Assembly (NCBI GenBank): GCA_902582165.1
Contig: CACHQZ010000001.1
Location: 124,001 to 188,000 of the forward strand
Direction: 5' to 3'
DNA length: 64,000 bases
DNA from: an uncultured Pelagibacteraceae bacterium
GTDB taxonomy: Bacteria > Pseudomonadota > Alphaproteobacteria > Pelagibacterales > Pelagibacteraceae
Made by a program: the position numbers and the translations under genes. This document shows positions 48,829 through 56,620 of the stretch, piece after piece (the first letter of the stretch is position 1; every line of letters starts with the position of its first letter). The notes under the pieces are model-generated. The model worked only from the letters and a program-made list of their open reading frames with translations. It was not told the DNA's origin and made no database searches.

Positions 48829-50040
48829 ATGAAAAAAAAGAAAAAAAAATTAAAAAAAAAACTCACAATTTTAAAAAAACGTAAGTTTAAAAAAGTTGGA
48901 AATAAATTAAAACGGACTTTAAAAAAAAGGATTAAAAATAAAAAAAGAATAGTTTTTAAGAAAAGAAAAAAAATAAAAAGAAAAAAACAAAAAACTAAAC
49001 TCAAATTTAAAACAAAAAAGAAAATTCAAAAAACAAGAGTAATTGTATCAAGAATTTTAATTTTAAGTGATAAACTTAAAGCAATTCTCAATTTCGATTT
49101 TAATCTAGATAGATCTCTACAGAAATTTTTTCTAGGTATATCTAATCGTATTTCAAATTTTAAAAAAGTTATTGAAGAGGAGAGAGCTAAACAAAGAAAA
49201 ATTAAAATACAGGCAATGAAAAGAGAGAAAATAGAAGCTCAAAAACGTTTTAAACAAAAAGAAGATCTTGCAATAAAAGCTAAAGCAATTGAGCTTAAGG
49301 AAGAGGAAAAGATAGGCCGTGAAAGAAAAATAGAATTACAAAAATTTATTAGATTAGAGCAAGCAGAATTAAGAAAAGAACAAGCAGAGAAACAAAGAAA
49401 ATTTTTAGAACAAATAAAATTAGAAAGGAAAATTGAGCAATTTAGAAAAAGAGAAGCCCTAGAAATTAAAAATTTAGAGAAATACGTACTGAGTCAACAA
49501 AGAGAGTCATACGAGCAAGTTCAACAGCGAATAGATAAAATTAAGGAAAAATACAAGTCTTTAAGAGAACAAAAAGTTAATGAAGCAATAAGAGAAAGGG
49601 TCGCTCAGCTTGGAATAAATATTGAAGAATCTGATGATAAATCAACTCTATTAGAAAAAGAGAGAGTTTATAATGAAGAACGTGAAAAAATTGAGTATGC
49701 TCTAGAAAGTTTCTATAGGTCAGCCCATAGCTTATGTTTCCAAATTAATAAAAGATATATTCCAAAATATTTAAGCATCATGAGAGTAGTTGATCGTAGG
49801 TTTGAAACTGGTGAAATATTTATAAAATGGGACGATACCAATGAGGATGATTGGTTAATTTTAATTTATATTAAGAATAATTCACCGGATGAAGGAATAG
49901 TAATTGAAGATAGATCAAATCCAGAAAAAAATCTCTCATATGAATTTAAATCGACTGAAATATTCAAAGCTTCGGATCTTATGGTTGACTCACTAACAAA
50001 ATTGCTCGATAGAGAAAGAAATAAAAAAAAAGTTAGTTGA
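48829..50040 (+). CDS. Lysine-rich N-terminus plus coiled-coil protein of unknown function
   Basis: I do not recognise this gene. The first 70 residues hold 36 Lys and 7 Arg and no acidic residue, a composition like a histone tail or nucleic-acid/polyanion binder. A short hydrophobic-amphipathic section (71-110) follows, then a long charged coiled coil (about 112-275) rich in Glu, Lys, Gln and Arg. The last 110 residues are of normal composition (YALESFYRSAHSLCFQINKRY, RFETGEIFIKWDDTNEDDWLILIYI) and look like a folded alpha/beta domain. No signal peptide or TM. It sits 26 bp after cfa; its 3' end overlaps the MBL gene by 8 bp. Confidence 0.8.
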   Translation: MKKKKKKLKKKLTILKKRKFKKVGNKLKRTLKKRIKNKKRIVFKKRKKIKRKKQKTKLKFKTKKKIQKTRVIVSRILILSDKLKAILNFDFNLDRSLQKFFLGISNRISNFKKVIEEERAKQRKIKIQAMKREKIEAQKRFKQKEDLAIKAKAIELKEEEKIGRERKIELQKFIRLEQAELRKEQAEKQRKFLEQIKLERKIEQFRKREALEIKNLEKYVLSQQRESYEQVQQRIDKIKEKYKSLREQKVNEAIRERVAQLGINIEESDDKSTLLEKERVYNEEREKIEYALESFYRSAHSLCFQINKRYIPKYLSIMRVVDRRFETGEIFIKWDDTNEDDWLILIYIKNNSPDEGIVIEDRSNPEKNLSYEFKSTEIFKASDLMVDSLTKLLDRERNKKKVS

Positions 50041-51115
50041 TAAGATCTTTTAATTTTTTAATCTCACCAATTTTAAATATAATTGCCTCATCTTTTTTGT
50101 AGCCAAACTTTTCAGCATTTTCTTTAAACCTTACTGGAGGTTCCCAGATTGGCTCTAAACTTAATATAGCTGTTCCCCAATGCATTCCTATAACTTTTTT
50201 TACTTCTAAATCTTTCATTAAAGATAAAAGCTCTTCAGGATTTGCGTGGGCAGTAGATTTATCCTTGACCGGAACGAGTGGATAAAAATTATATGCACCC
50301 AAATTTCCAAAACCCAAATCGATAGGACCAAATTTTTTTCCTAACTCCTTGTAAAATGGTGCTGGTCCGGTATCACAAGCAAAAAAGATTTTTTTATCTT
50401 TGTATTCAATTAAAAAACTCCCCCAAAGTGATCTGTTTGTATTTCCATCTCCCCAGATCCATCGTTTGGACCAATGTTGACTTGGGAGCATTGTAACTGT
50501 GACTTCATTATTAATTTTAATTTTATCGAACCAATCCATTTCTTTAACAGTGTCTTTTTTATATCCATTTTTAGTGAAATATTTTCCAAGCTTCAGAGGT
50601 ACAAGAACTTTAGTATTCTTATAAGGAAAGTTTTTTATCGTACGAATACTCATGTGATCATAATGATTATGTGTCAGTAAAAATAAATCTATTTTTGGAA
50701 GTTCTTTAAGAGTTAAAGGAGATTCTATGTATTTTTTGGGTCCAAATACCATAGGTCCATAATTCTTTTCGAAAACTGGATCAGTAATAATTGTAGTGTC
50801 CCCTAGCTTAATTATAAAGCTCGCATGATCAAGCCACATCACATAAGAGTCGGATTTATGTTTTTCAAGATTCTTTAAAACTATCTTTTTATCAATTACA
50901 TGTTCTTGTGGATAATCAATCTTAAGTTTCTTTTTTTCTTCTGTAAAAAGTTTCCAATTCCATTTAAAATTAGGATCTCTTTTTGGACCTCCCTCAAGGT
51001 TTCTAAAAGCATATAATTTTCCGTCTTTATAAATATGATGATAAGGTTTTTTTTCCATAGCATTCAAACTAATACTTAATGAAAATAATGTACACAGAAT
51101 AAGGGGTATTCGCAT
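50033..51115 (-). CDS. Exported MBL-fold metallohydrolase (NAPE-PLD/RomA-like)
   Basis: Metallo-beta-lactamase-fold hydrolase of the group related to N-acyl-phosphatidylethanolamine phospholipase D. It carries a signal peptide (MRIPLILCTLFSLSISLNA), the YVMWLDHASFIIKLGD strand, the dinuclear metal motif THNHYDH, later LPSQHWSKR and the ACDTGPAPF Asp region, and a His in GMHWGT. Periplasmic. The ATG at 51115 gives the best signal peptide; a TTG at 51136 and a GTG at 51130 are also in frame. The ATG and its G-rich upstream bases lie inside a 12-bp hairpin. Substrate unknown. Confidence 0.85.
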   Translation of the reverse strand: MRIPLILCTLFSLSISLNAMEKKPYHHIYKDGKLYAFRNLEGGPKRDPNFKWNWKLFTEEKKKLKIDYPQEHVIDKKIVLKNLEKHKSDSYVMWLDHASFIIKLGDTTIITDPVFEKNYGPMVFGPKKYIESPLTLKELPKIDLFLLTHNHYDHMSIRTIKNFPYKNTKVLVPLKLGKYFTKNGYKKDTVKEMDWFDKIKINNEVTVTMLPSQHWSKRWIWGDGNTNRSLWGSFLIEYKDKKIFFACDTGPAPFYKELGKKFGPIDLGFGNLGAYNFYPLVPVKDKSTAHANPEELLSLMKDLEVKKVIGMHWGTAILSLEPIWEPPVRFKENAEKFGYKKDEAIIFKIGEIKKLKDLIN

Positions 51116-51125
51116 ACCCCTTATT
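51098..51125. promoter_or_regulatory. Perfect 12-bp hairpin across the MBL start codon
   Basis: AATAAGGGGTAT (51098-51109), loop TCGC and ATACCCCTTATT (51114-51125) are perfectly complementary over 12 bp. On the minus strand the ATG at 51115 straddles stem and loop, and the only Shine-Dalgarno-like AAGGGG is in the 5' arm. The hairpin also lies 28 bp after the stop of the upstream lipoprotein gene, so it could instead be that gene's terminator, though no T run follows it. Confidence 0.6.
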
Positions 51126-51153
51126 AGCACAGACAATTAAATTTAAAAGGAAA

Positions 51154-51357
51154 TTAAATATCTGAACAATTAGATTTATTTATTCTTTTATCAAATGATT
51201 TAAGTGCTTCTTTTGAAATGACCCAAACATATGAACTTTCTTTTAAACCATCCTCATCAGCAGCTGTACATCTTTTGCCAAATTTTACTTTGGCCATGTT
51301 GCTTCCAGCACAATTAGTCAACATAAGCAACAATATAAAAGTAGATAATATTTTCAT
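51154..51357 (-). CDS. Small lipoprotein of unknown function
   Basis: A 67-residue protein with a signal peptide MKILSTFILLLMLTNC and lipobox LTNC (Cys16). The mature 52 residues contain Cys30 and Cys64 and the segment SSYVWVISKEALKSFDKRINKSNC. I do not recognise the family. It lies upstream of the MBL hydrolase on the same strand and may be co-transcribed, unless the intervening hairpin ends the message. Divergent from the ybgC-like gene. Confidence 0.65.
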   Translation of the reverse strand: MKILSTFILLLMLTNCAGSNMAKVKFGKRCTAADEDGLKESSYVWVISKEALKSFDKRINKSNCSDI

Positions 51358-51465
51358 GATTAAAATTTAAAGTTAGAGTCTGTACTTTGCTTGGCATAAT
51401 TTGGACAAAAAAAAGAAATTGAAACTTTATTGAATAAGATAAAATTTAGCCTTATGATTGAAATT

Positions 51466-51858
51466 ATGTCTAAAAGCCACATTTACAAATTAAAAGTTTT
51501 TGTTGAAGACGTTGACTTTGGTCGAGTATTTTATTCTAGATATCTTCAGTATATCGAGAGAGCAAGAACGGAGCTAATACACGAAAAATTTGGCCTAACC
51601 TTAACTCAACTTATGAACGAGCACGATATAATGTTTGTCGTTAGAAGCTGTAACATAAAATATCTAAAATCTGCAGTTTTTGAGGATAATTTAATTGTTG
51701 AAACAAACGTTTTAAAAAAAACCAACGTTAGACTAAACTTGCTTCAAAAGGTTAAAAGAGGTGGGGAGGTTCTTGTAACCGCAGAAGTAGAACTAGCAGT
51801 GGTAGATCGAAGTGGGTCAATAAAAAAACTTTCAAAAGATTTTTTTGCAAAGATTTAA
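51466..51858 (+). CDS. ybgC: YbgC-family acyl-CoA thioesterase
   Basis: Hotdog-fold thioesterase, 130 residues from ATG 51466. The family start is KVFVEDVDFGRVFYSRYLQYIERARTELI, with the catalytic Asp in EDVDFG, but the usual Gly-Val-Val-Tyr-Tyr is Arg-Val-Phe-Tyr-Ser here. Alternative starts are ATG 51454 and TTG 51430; none has a strong ribosome-binding site. In many proteobacteria ybgC begins the tol-pal operon, but no tol genes follow here. Confidence 0.85.
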   Translation: MSKSHIYKLKVFVEDVDFGRVFYSRYLQYIERARTELIHEKFGLTLTQLMNEHDIMFVVRSCNIKYLKSAVFEDNLIVETNVLKKTNVRLNLLQKVKRGGEVLVTAEVELAVVDRSGSIKKLSKDFFAKI

Positions 51859-51947
51859 ATTTGGCTAAGAAACGCCTAATATCTGCCTAAATTTTTGCTA
51901 TAAACTATATTCAACTCAAGTTTGCAAATTCAGCAATACTCATAGAG

Positions 51948-51990
51948 TTAAAAATAAATTAAAAGGAATTTAAAAATAAATTAAAAGGAA
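51948..51990 (+). repeat. 22-bp tandem duplication carrying a Shine-Dalgarno
   Basis: The 21-base unit TTAAAAATAAATTAAAAGGAA occurs twice in tandem with one T between (51948-51968 and 51970-51990). Each copy ends in AAAAGGAA, a Shine-Dalgarno-like core. The second copy is correctly placed for the ATG at 51993. The rest of the 333-bp gap between ybgC and purE holds a 40-codon gene, its terminator, and about 90 bp of AT-rich sequence in which I see no clear promoter. Confidence 0.8.
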
Positions 51991-51992
51991 TC

Positions 51993-52115
51993 ATGAAAAT
52001 TAAATATTTAAAAAAAAACAAGTTAAAAACTAACTTCAATAAAAGATTAAAAAAAATCTCTCTTTTTGAACTTCAAAATAGTCCAAAATTTCTAAATTTT
52101 AAAGTTCGAGCTTAA
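51993..52115 (+). CDS. Small basic protein, 40 residues
   Basis: Short reading frame with strong context: AAAAGGAA 2 bp before the ATG and a hairpin terminator 19 bp after the TAA. The peptide starts MKIKYLKKNKLKTNFNKRL and ends with NSPKFLNFKVRA; 12 of 40 residues are Lys or Arg, with one acidic residue, so it is strongly basic. The C-terminal half (ISLFELQNSPKFLNF) is amphipathic. I do not recognise it. The unit could also be a small RNA with a coincidental frame. Function unknown. Confidence 0.5.
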   Translation: MKIKYLKKNKLKTNFNKRLKKISLFELQNSPKFLNFKVRA

Positions 52116-52134
52116 TCTTTCCTCCTAAATAAAT

Positions 52135-52166
52135 CAGTGGCTTAATTCAATTAGGCCATTGTTTTT
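52135..52166 (+). terminator. Intrinsic terminator of the 40-codon gene
   Basis: CAGTGGCTTA (52135-52144) pairs with TAGGCCATTG (52152-52161) through eight Watson-Crick pairs and two G-T wobbles, closing a 7-nt loop, and is followed directly by TTTTT (52162-52166). This is the clearest rho-independent terminator in the window. It lies between the 40-codon gene and purE. Confidence 0.8.
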
Positions 52167-52191
52167 ATATCAATAATTGTTAAACTAATTT

Positions 52192-52677
52192 GTGAAACGT
52201 ATTAAAGTGAATAATAAAGTGGCAATTATTATGGGATCTCAATCGGATCATTCCATAATGAAAGAGTGTGCAAAAATTTTAAAGACTCTCAAAATTAAAT
52301 ATCAGATTTCTATAGTAAGTGCGCACAGAACACCAAAAAGAATGTTTGAATTTGCAGAGTCAGCCTCAAAAAATGGTTTTGGTGTTATTGTGGCTGGAGC
52401 TGGGGGTTCAGCACATTTGCCTGGTATGGTGGCATCTTTATCTTCCTTACCGGTAATAGGAGTCCCGATAGAAACAAAAAAACTTAAGGGTTTAGATAGT
52501 TTGTTATCAATAGTACAAATGCCACGTGGCTGTCCTGTAGCCACAATGGCAATTAATGGATCTATGAATGCAGGGTTACTTGCAGCTTCAATTATTGGAA
52601 ATTTTGATGAAAAAATTAAATCAAATTTAGAAAAGTGGAAACGTTTACAAACCAAATCCATTAAAAAAAAACCATAA
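52192..52677 (+). CDS. purE: N5-carboxyaminoimidazole ribonucleotide mutase
   Basis: Class I PurE, converting N5-CAIR to CAIR in purine synthesis. Conserved elements are MGSQSDHSIM, the SAHRTPKRM loop with the catalytic His, GAGGSAHLPGM and MPRGCPVATMAI. Length 161. It starts with GTG. The purK gene 4 bp downstream supplies its substrate, confirming the bacterial two-step route rather than class II PurE. Confidence 0.97.
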   Translation: MKRIKVNNKVAIIMGSQSDHSIMKECAKILKTLKIKYQISIVSAHRTPKRMFEFAESASKNGFGVIVAGAGGSAHLPGMVASLSSLPVIGVPIETKKLKGLDSLLSIVQMPRGCPVATMAINGSMNAGLLAASIIGNFDEKIKSNLEKWKRLQTKSIKKKP

Positions 52678-52681
52678 TTTA

Positions 52682-53725
52682 ATGAAAATAAACACCCTAG
52701 GGATCATTGGTTCAGGTCAACTTGGATCATTACTTTGTCAGGCAGCAAACAAACTTAATATTAAAACTGTAGTAATATCAGATGATGAAAATGGACCTGC
52801 CCAAAATTATTCGGGTGAATTTATATACTCACAATACGACAACAAAGAGAAGATAAAAGATTTTTTAAGCAAAGTTGATATTATTACTTATGAGTTTGAA
52901 AATATTCCCATAAATATTTTAAATGAGATCGATAAAGAAAAGAAAGTCTTACCTAAACCTGAAATAAATAAAATAATTCAAAACAGAAAGCTAGAAAAAA
53001 CTTTTGTCAATGATTTAGGTATTAAAACTACAGACTGGGCCTTTATCAAACAGGCTAGAGACGTTGAAAAGAATAAAAACTTATTACCCGGAATTTTAAA
53101 ATCAAATACACTTGGTTATGATGGACATGGACAATATATTTTAAATTCTCTTGATGATGTAAAAAAAAATTGGTGTTTTACTGCTGATTATATTTTAGAA
53201 AAAAAGGTAAATTTAAAAAAGGAGATATCGGTTGTAATAACAAGATATTTAAATGGTGAAACTTATATTTATGAGCCTATAGAAAATATTCATAAAGACC
53301 AAATTTTAAATTATTCAAAAATCCCAGCAGATATAAATAAAGAAATTTTTGTTAAAGCACAGAGTAATGCAAAGCTTATTTCTGAAAAATTAGACTATGT
53401 TGGCACTATGTGTGTTGAATATTTTATCGATCAAGATGATAATTTGTTAGTCAATGAAATTGCTCCAAGAGTCCATAATTCTGGTCATCTAACAATAAAT
53501 GCGTTTTCCATAAGTCAATTTTCCGGACATGTTGCAGCTGTGTGTAATCTTGGTATAAAAAAAGTTGAAAAAATTTCTAACGCTGAAATGTTTAATGTCT
53601 TAGGAAAAGATATAGAAGCTTATAGATCCAAAACATTTGGTAAAAATGAATTTTTTTATGATTATGGGAAAAAATCTATTAAAGATAAAAGAAAAATGGG
53701 ACACCTTACGATTTTAAAAAAATAA
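52682..53725 (+). CDS. purK: N5-carboxyaminoimidazole ribonucleotide synthase
   Basis: ATP-grasp enzyme that carboxylates AIR using bicarbonate and ATP. The N-terminus LGIIGSGQLGSLLCQAA, the PKPEINKIIQNRKLEKTF linker, ATP-grasp segments LKSNTLGYDGHGQ and VEYFIDQDDNLLVNEIAPRVHNSGH are typical. Length 347. It forms an operon with purE. Its stop abuts the stop of the convergent dioxygenase gene with no spacer. Confidence 0.97.
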   Translation: MKINTLGIIGSGQLGSLLCQAANKLNIKTVVISDDENGPAQNYSGEFIYSQYDNKEKIKDFLSKVDIITYEFENIPINILNEIDKEKKVLPKPEINKIIQNRKLEKTFVNDLGIKTTDWAFIKQARDVEKNKNLLPGILKSNTLGYDGHGQYILNSLDDVKKNWCFTADYILEKKVNLKKEISVVITRYLNGETYIYEPIENIHKDQILNYSKIPADINKEIFVKAQSNAKLISEKLDYVGTMCVEYFIDQDDNLLVNEIAPRVHNSGHLTINAFSISQFSGHVAAVCNLGIKKVEKISNAEMFNVLGKDIEAYRSKTFGKNEFFYDYGKKSIKDKRKMGHLTILKK

Positions 53726-54535
53726 TTATTTAATTGTTATTCTATACATAACCCTTCTGCAGTTCCTTATTTCACTAGCCATATGCAGAATACTTAAATT
53801 ATCCCAGAGACAGATATCACCTTTTGTCCACTCATATGAAAATATAAAATCTTCTTTGTTTACGTGATCTACTAAATAACTTTTTAAATATTCAGCCTCA
53901 TCTTCCTTTACATTTTTAATCTTCATTAAATGTCCAGGGGATACATAAAGGGTTTTCTTTCCATCTACAGCAATAACTATTGGATGTTCGGCTTCCATGC
54001 TTTCTGAAGATTTTATTCCCATTTCTTTTTCTCGTTCAAGTCTTGTTATTGCTATCGGACCTGCCGATGAAAAAACTCCTGTAGCGTCTTTAATTTTTAG
54101 TTTAATGTCGTCTGGTAATTTATCGTAAGCATTAAAGCCTGAAGAGAATATAGTATTACCTTGGCCAACTGGTATTTCTATACCCATTAACATTGTATAT
54201 CTAGGTCTATCATTAGCTAAGTAACTTGTATCCTGATGAAGCCAGCTTGAGCCGAAACTTAAATTTTTATCATCAGGCTTTCTCTCGATTACATTTATAA
54301 AAGGAAATTTTTCATCTAAACCTTTAAGTCTTGGATACACTACGGGTTGACCTATATTCTTTGCAAAATTTTGATAAGTTTCGGGATCAAGATTTTGTTC
54401 TTTTATAAATATAACTCCGTACTTGTTTAAAATCTTTTTTATTTCTGTTGCCTGATCTTGATCAATGGATTTTAAATTAATGTCGTTGATATAAGCTCCA
54501 ACATTATTTTTTCCCGGTGAGATAGATAAATTCAT
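53726..54535 (-). CDS. TauD/TfdA-family 2OG-Fe(II) dioxygenase
   Basis: Alpha-ketoglutarate-dependent dioxygenase, 269 residues. The iron-binding facial triad is His100 and Asp102 (LHQDTSYL) with His251 (SILHMAS), and Arg265 (MYRITI) or a nearby Arg binds 2-oxoglutarate. The order IFIKEQNLDPETYQNFAKNIG near the start and WDNLSILHMA near the end match the family. Substrates in this family range from taurine to various organic acids and cannot be read here. Last gene of a minus-strand series FAH-like, small gene, SRAP, dioxygenase; abuts SRAP exactly. Confidence 0.88.
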   Translation of the reverse strand: MNLSISPGKNNVGAYINDINLKSIDQDQATEIKKILNKYGVIFIKEQNLDPETYQNFAKNIGQPVVYPRLKGLDEKFPFINVIERKPDDKNLSFGSSWLHQDTSYLANDRPRYTMLMGIEIPVGQGNTIFSSGFNAYDKLPDDIKLKIKDATGVFSSAGPIAITRLEREKEMGIKSSESMEAEHPIVIAVDGKKTLYVSPGHLMKIKNVKEDEAEYLKSYLVDHVNKEDFIFSYEWTKGDICLWDNLSILHMASEIRNCRRVMYRITIK

Positions 54536-55162
54536 TTAGTTCAAAGGTTTAATTAAAGCAGGATCATTATTTACTGGATTATTAACATCTTTTGATATCT
54601 CATGAAACTTTAAATTAGGCGGTTTAATAGAGTTTAATATTTCCATAGCATCTTTTTTAATGTTTAAATAATTATTAATCTGGCTTTGATTAATAATCAT
54701 TGGCTCTCTGTGATGAATGGTGCTAATTTTTTCAGTAGCTTCTCTTGTAATTATACAAAACTGGTCATTCTGATATATGCCGGCAAAATACATTAATTCA
54801 TCATCTTCTTTTGAAAAATAATAGGGAGTTTTTGTTTTATCTTCCCTTTTCCACTCATAATACCCATCAGCTGGAATAATACATCTTGATGTCTGGATAA
54901 GATTCTTAAAAGTAATCTTTTCCATAAGGGTTTCTCTTCTTGCATTGATAAGAGGAGAAAATTTGTCTAATTTTTTAGACCAACTCGGTACTAACCCCCA
55001 CTCATAAAGCTCAAGAGCCTTACCATTTGAATAGGATTTTATTACAGGTAACTTTTGAGTTGGGTGTGCATTATAATTATCTGTGTCTTCAACCTTTATA
55101 TTTGTTTTTACCAAATCAATAGTTTTAGTTACTGGTTTTCGAATACTATATCTTCCACACAT
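54536..55162 (-). CDS. yedK: SRAP-domain abasic-site protein (YedK/HMCES)
   Basis: Forms a stable thiazolidine crosslink with abasic sites in single-stranded DNA, protecting replication forks. Mature N-terminal Cys2 is in MCGRYS; the other catalytic residues are Asn73 (INARRETL), Glu103 (GYYEWK) and His150 (IHHREP, normally HxRMP). Length 208. The start codon shares one base with the stop of a 36-codon upstream gene (TAATG), so it is translationally coupled. Confidence 0.93.
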   Translation of the reverse strand: MCGRYSIRKPVTKTIDLVKTNIKVEDTDNYNAHPTQKLPVIKSYSNGKALELYEWGLVPSWSKKLDKFSPLINARRETLMEKITFKNLIQTSRCIIPADGYYEWKREDKTKTPYYFSKEDDELMYFAGIYQNDQFCIITREATEKISTIHHREPMIINQSQINNYLNIKKDAMEILNSIKPPNLKFHEISKDVNNPVNNDPALIKPLN

Positions 55163-55272
55163 TATTTATTTTTTCTCTCTCTTTTAAGCTTTCTCTTTTC
55201 TTTTAAAGATAACTTTGCTTTTTTCATAAAGCTTCTATCTTTTTGACTTTTACCCGAATATCTTTTTGACAT
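55162..55272 (-). CDS. Small basic 36-residue protein coupled to SRAP gene
   Basis: The ATG lies 2 bp after the stop of the FAH-family gene, and its TAA overlaps the SRAP ATG (TAATG). This exact packing between two clear genes strongly suggests a translated frame. The peptide begins MSKRYSGKSQKDRSFMKKAK and continues as a Lys/Arg/Glu-rich helix (SLKEKRKLKRERKNK), with no hydrophobic segment; 17 of 36 residues are Lys or Arg. I do not recognise it. A role in nucleic-acid binding beside an abasic-site protein is possible but speculative. Confidence 0.6.
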   Translation of the reverse strand: MSKRYSGKSQKDRSFMKKAKLSLKEKRKLKRERKNK

Positions 55273-55274
55273 AC

Positions 55275-56111
55275 TTATTCATCTATTATTTCATGAAATT
55301 GCTCACCTAGTCCATCTACTTTTAAGTGAAGTTTGTCACCTGCCTTTAGAAATTCAGGTTTTTCCATTTCCATTGCTGTTCCCGCAGGTGTACCGGTAGT
55401 GATAATTGTCCCAGGATATAAAGTCATAAATTGACTTAAATGAGAAATTAAAAAATTGAAATTGAAAATCATTCTTTCTGTATTTCCAGTTTGTCTTCTG
55501 TTGCCATTTACATCTAACGCTAAATTAATATTATTTAAGTTTTTTATTTCATCTTTGGTTACAAGATAAGGCCCTGTTGGTCCTGCTATAGATTTACCTT
55601 TGATCCATTGACCACCTCTTTCTTTTTGCCAAGACCTTTCAGATATGTCATTAACGATACAATAGCCAAATACATAATCTTGAGCATTTTCCTCTTTAAT
55701 ATATTTGCCTTTTCGACCGATAATCATGCCAACTTCAACCTCGTAATCCATTTTACTTGCAGACTTAGGTTTTATTATTTGATCGTTAGGACCCTGAATA
55801 CATCCTGAGCTTTTATTAAAAACAATTGGTTCAGTTGGTAATTTTGATTTGGTGCCTTCTGCATGTGCTTTATAGTTCAAACCTATTGCTAAAAAATCTA
55901 CGGGGTTTGAGATGCAAGCGCCAATTCTAATTTTTGATTTAATTTCCTTTAGTTCAGATAATTTTATTCTTTTTAAGTTATTTAATGTTTCTTCATTAAT
56001 TGTCTGTGGATTTAAATCTTTAATATGATCTGATAAATCCCTAATGACATTATTACTATCTAAGGCAGCAACAATTTCACTTCCTAATTCACCAACTCTT
56101 AATAATTTCAT
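55275..56111 (-). CDS. Fumarylacetoacetate hydrolase (FAH)-family protein
   Basis: Metal-dependent C-C hydrolase or decarboxylase/isomerase of the FAH superfamily. Metal ligands Glu124 and Glu126 (MDYEVEVGMIIG) and Asp155 (NDISERSWQ) are present, with His83 in LNYKAHAEG as the catalytic His position and KSSGCIQGPND. The ITTGTPAGTAM loop near the C-terminus is conserved. Length 278. Possible activities include acylpyruvate hydrolysis and oxaloacetate decarboxylation; sequence does not decide. First gene of the series leading to SRAP and dioxygenase. Confidence 0.9.
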   Translation of the reverse strand: MKLLRVGELGSEIVAALDSNNVIRDLSDHIKDLNPQTINEETLNNLKRIKLSELKEIKSKIRIGACISNPVDFLAIGLNYKAHAEGTKSKLPTEPIVFNKSSGCIQGPNDQIIKPKSASKMDYEVEVGMIIGRKGKYIKEENAQDYVFGYCIVNDISERSWQKERGGQWIKGKSIAGPTGPYLVTKDEIKNLNNINLALDVNGNRRQTGNTERMIFNFNFLISHLSQFMTLYPGTIITTGTPAGTAMEMEKPEFLKAGDKLHLKVDGLGEQFHEIIDE

Positions 56112-56135
56112 TGATTAATTTTATTCTTGGTATCG

Positions 56136-56582
56136 CTATTTTACAAATCTTTTGATTCTTTCTTCTGTAGTCGTTTCAGGACCAGAGTAAGGTGTTTCGT
56201 AACTATTAGTCCTTGTTAGAACATCAATACCCTTAGTAAAAATAAAGATAAAAAAAACAATAAAAAAGACTGCAAATATTTTTGCAGGATTATAATTCCC
56301 AGATTGAAAAACACTGACTGGTTGTTCTTGTTTTTTGTGAAAAAATTTAAATGTTAAGTAAACTGCTATGATTAATCCAATATGCGCCATGACTACTCCA
56401 GCCCAACCAAAAATAAATGAGGTTACGCTAAACACATAGAGGCTGAACACAGTGGACCAAACAAAAGACAAAACAATTAAAATTTGAAGCCTTACAGACT
56501 TTGGTAAGCTTCTTAAGTCGTTTTTACTATCATCAAACATGATGTTAGCTGCTTCAGTCATCCAATTTTTAAAACTTTCCAT
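56136..56582 (-). CDS. Three-TM membrane protein, unknown function
   Basis: A 148-residue membrane protein. A polar N-terminal stretch (1-30) is followed by hydrophobic segments at about 31-52, 56-80 and 103-121. A short charged loop KFFHKKQEQPVSVFQSGNYNP separates TM2 from TM3, and the C-terminus TRTNSYETPYSGPETTTEERIKRF is Thr/Glu rich. I do not recognise the family. It lies between the FAH-family gene and the quinone-reductase-like gene on the same strand, with gaps of 24 and 38 bp. Confidence 0.7.
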   Translation of the reverse strand: MESFKNWMTEAANIMFDDSKNDLRSLPKSVRLQILIVLSFVWSTVFSLYVFSVTSFIFGWAGVVMAHIGLIIAVYLTFKFFHKKQEQPVSVFQSGNYNPAKIFAVFFIVFFIFIFTKGIDVLTRTNSYETPYSGPETTTEERIKRFVK

Positions 56583-56620
56583 AACTGCCTTATATACTTT
56601 TTAAATTGAAATTTAAATTA

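Noticed and set aside
48813-49004. Phe/Leu-rich minus-strand reading frame opposite the lysine-rich N-terminus
   Set aside because: Mirror image of AAA/AAG codons; no ribosome-binding site and no context.
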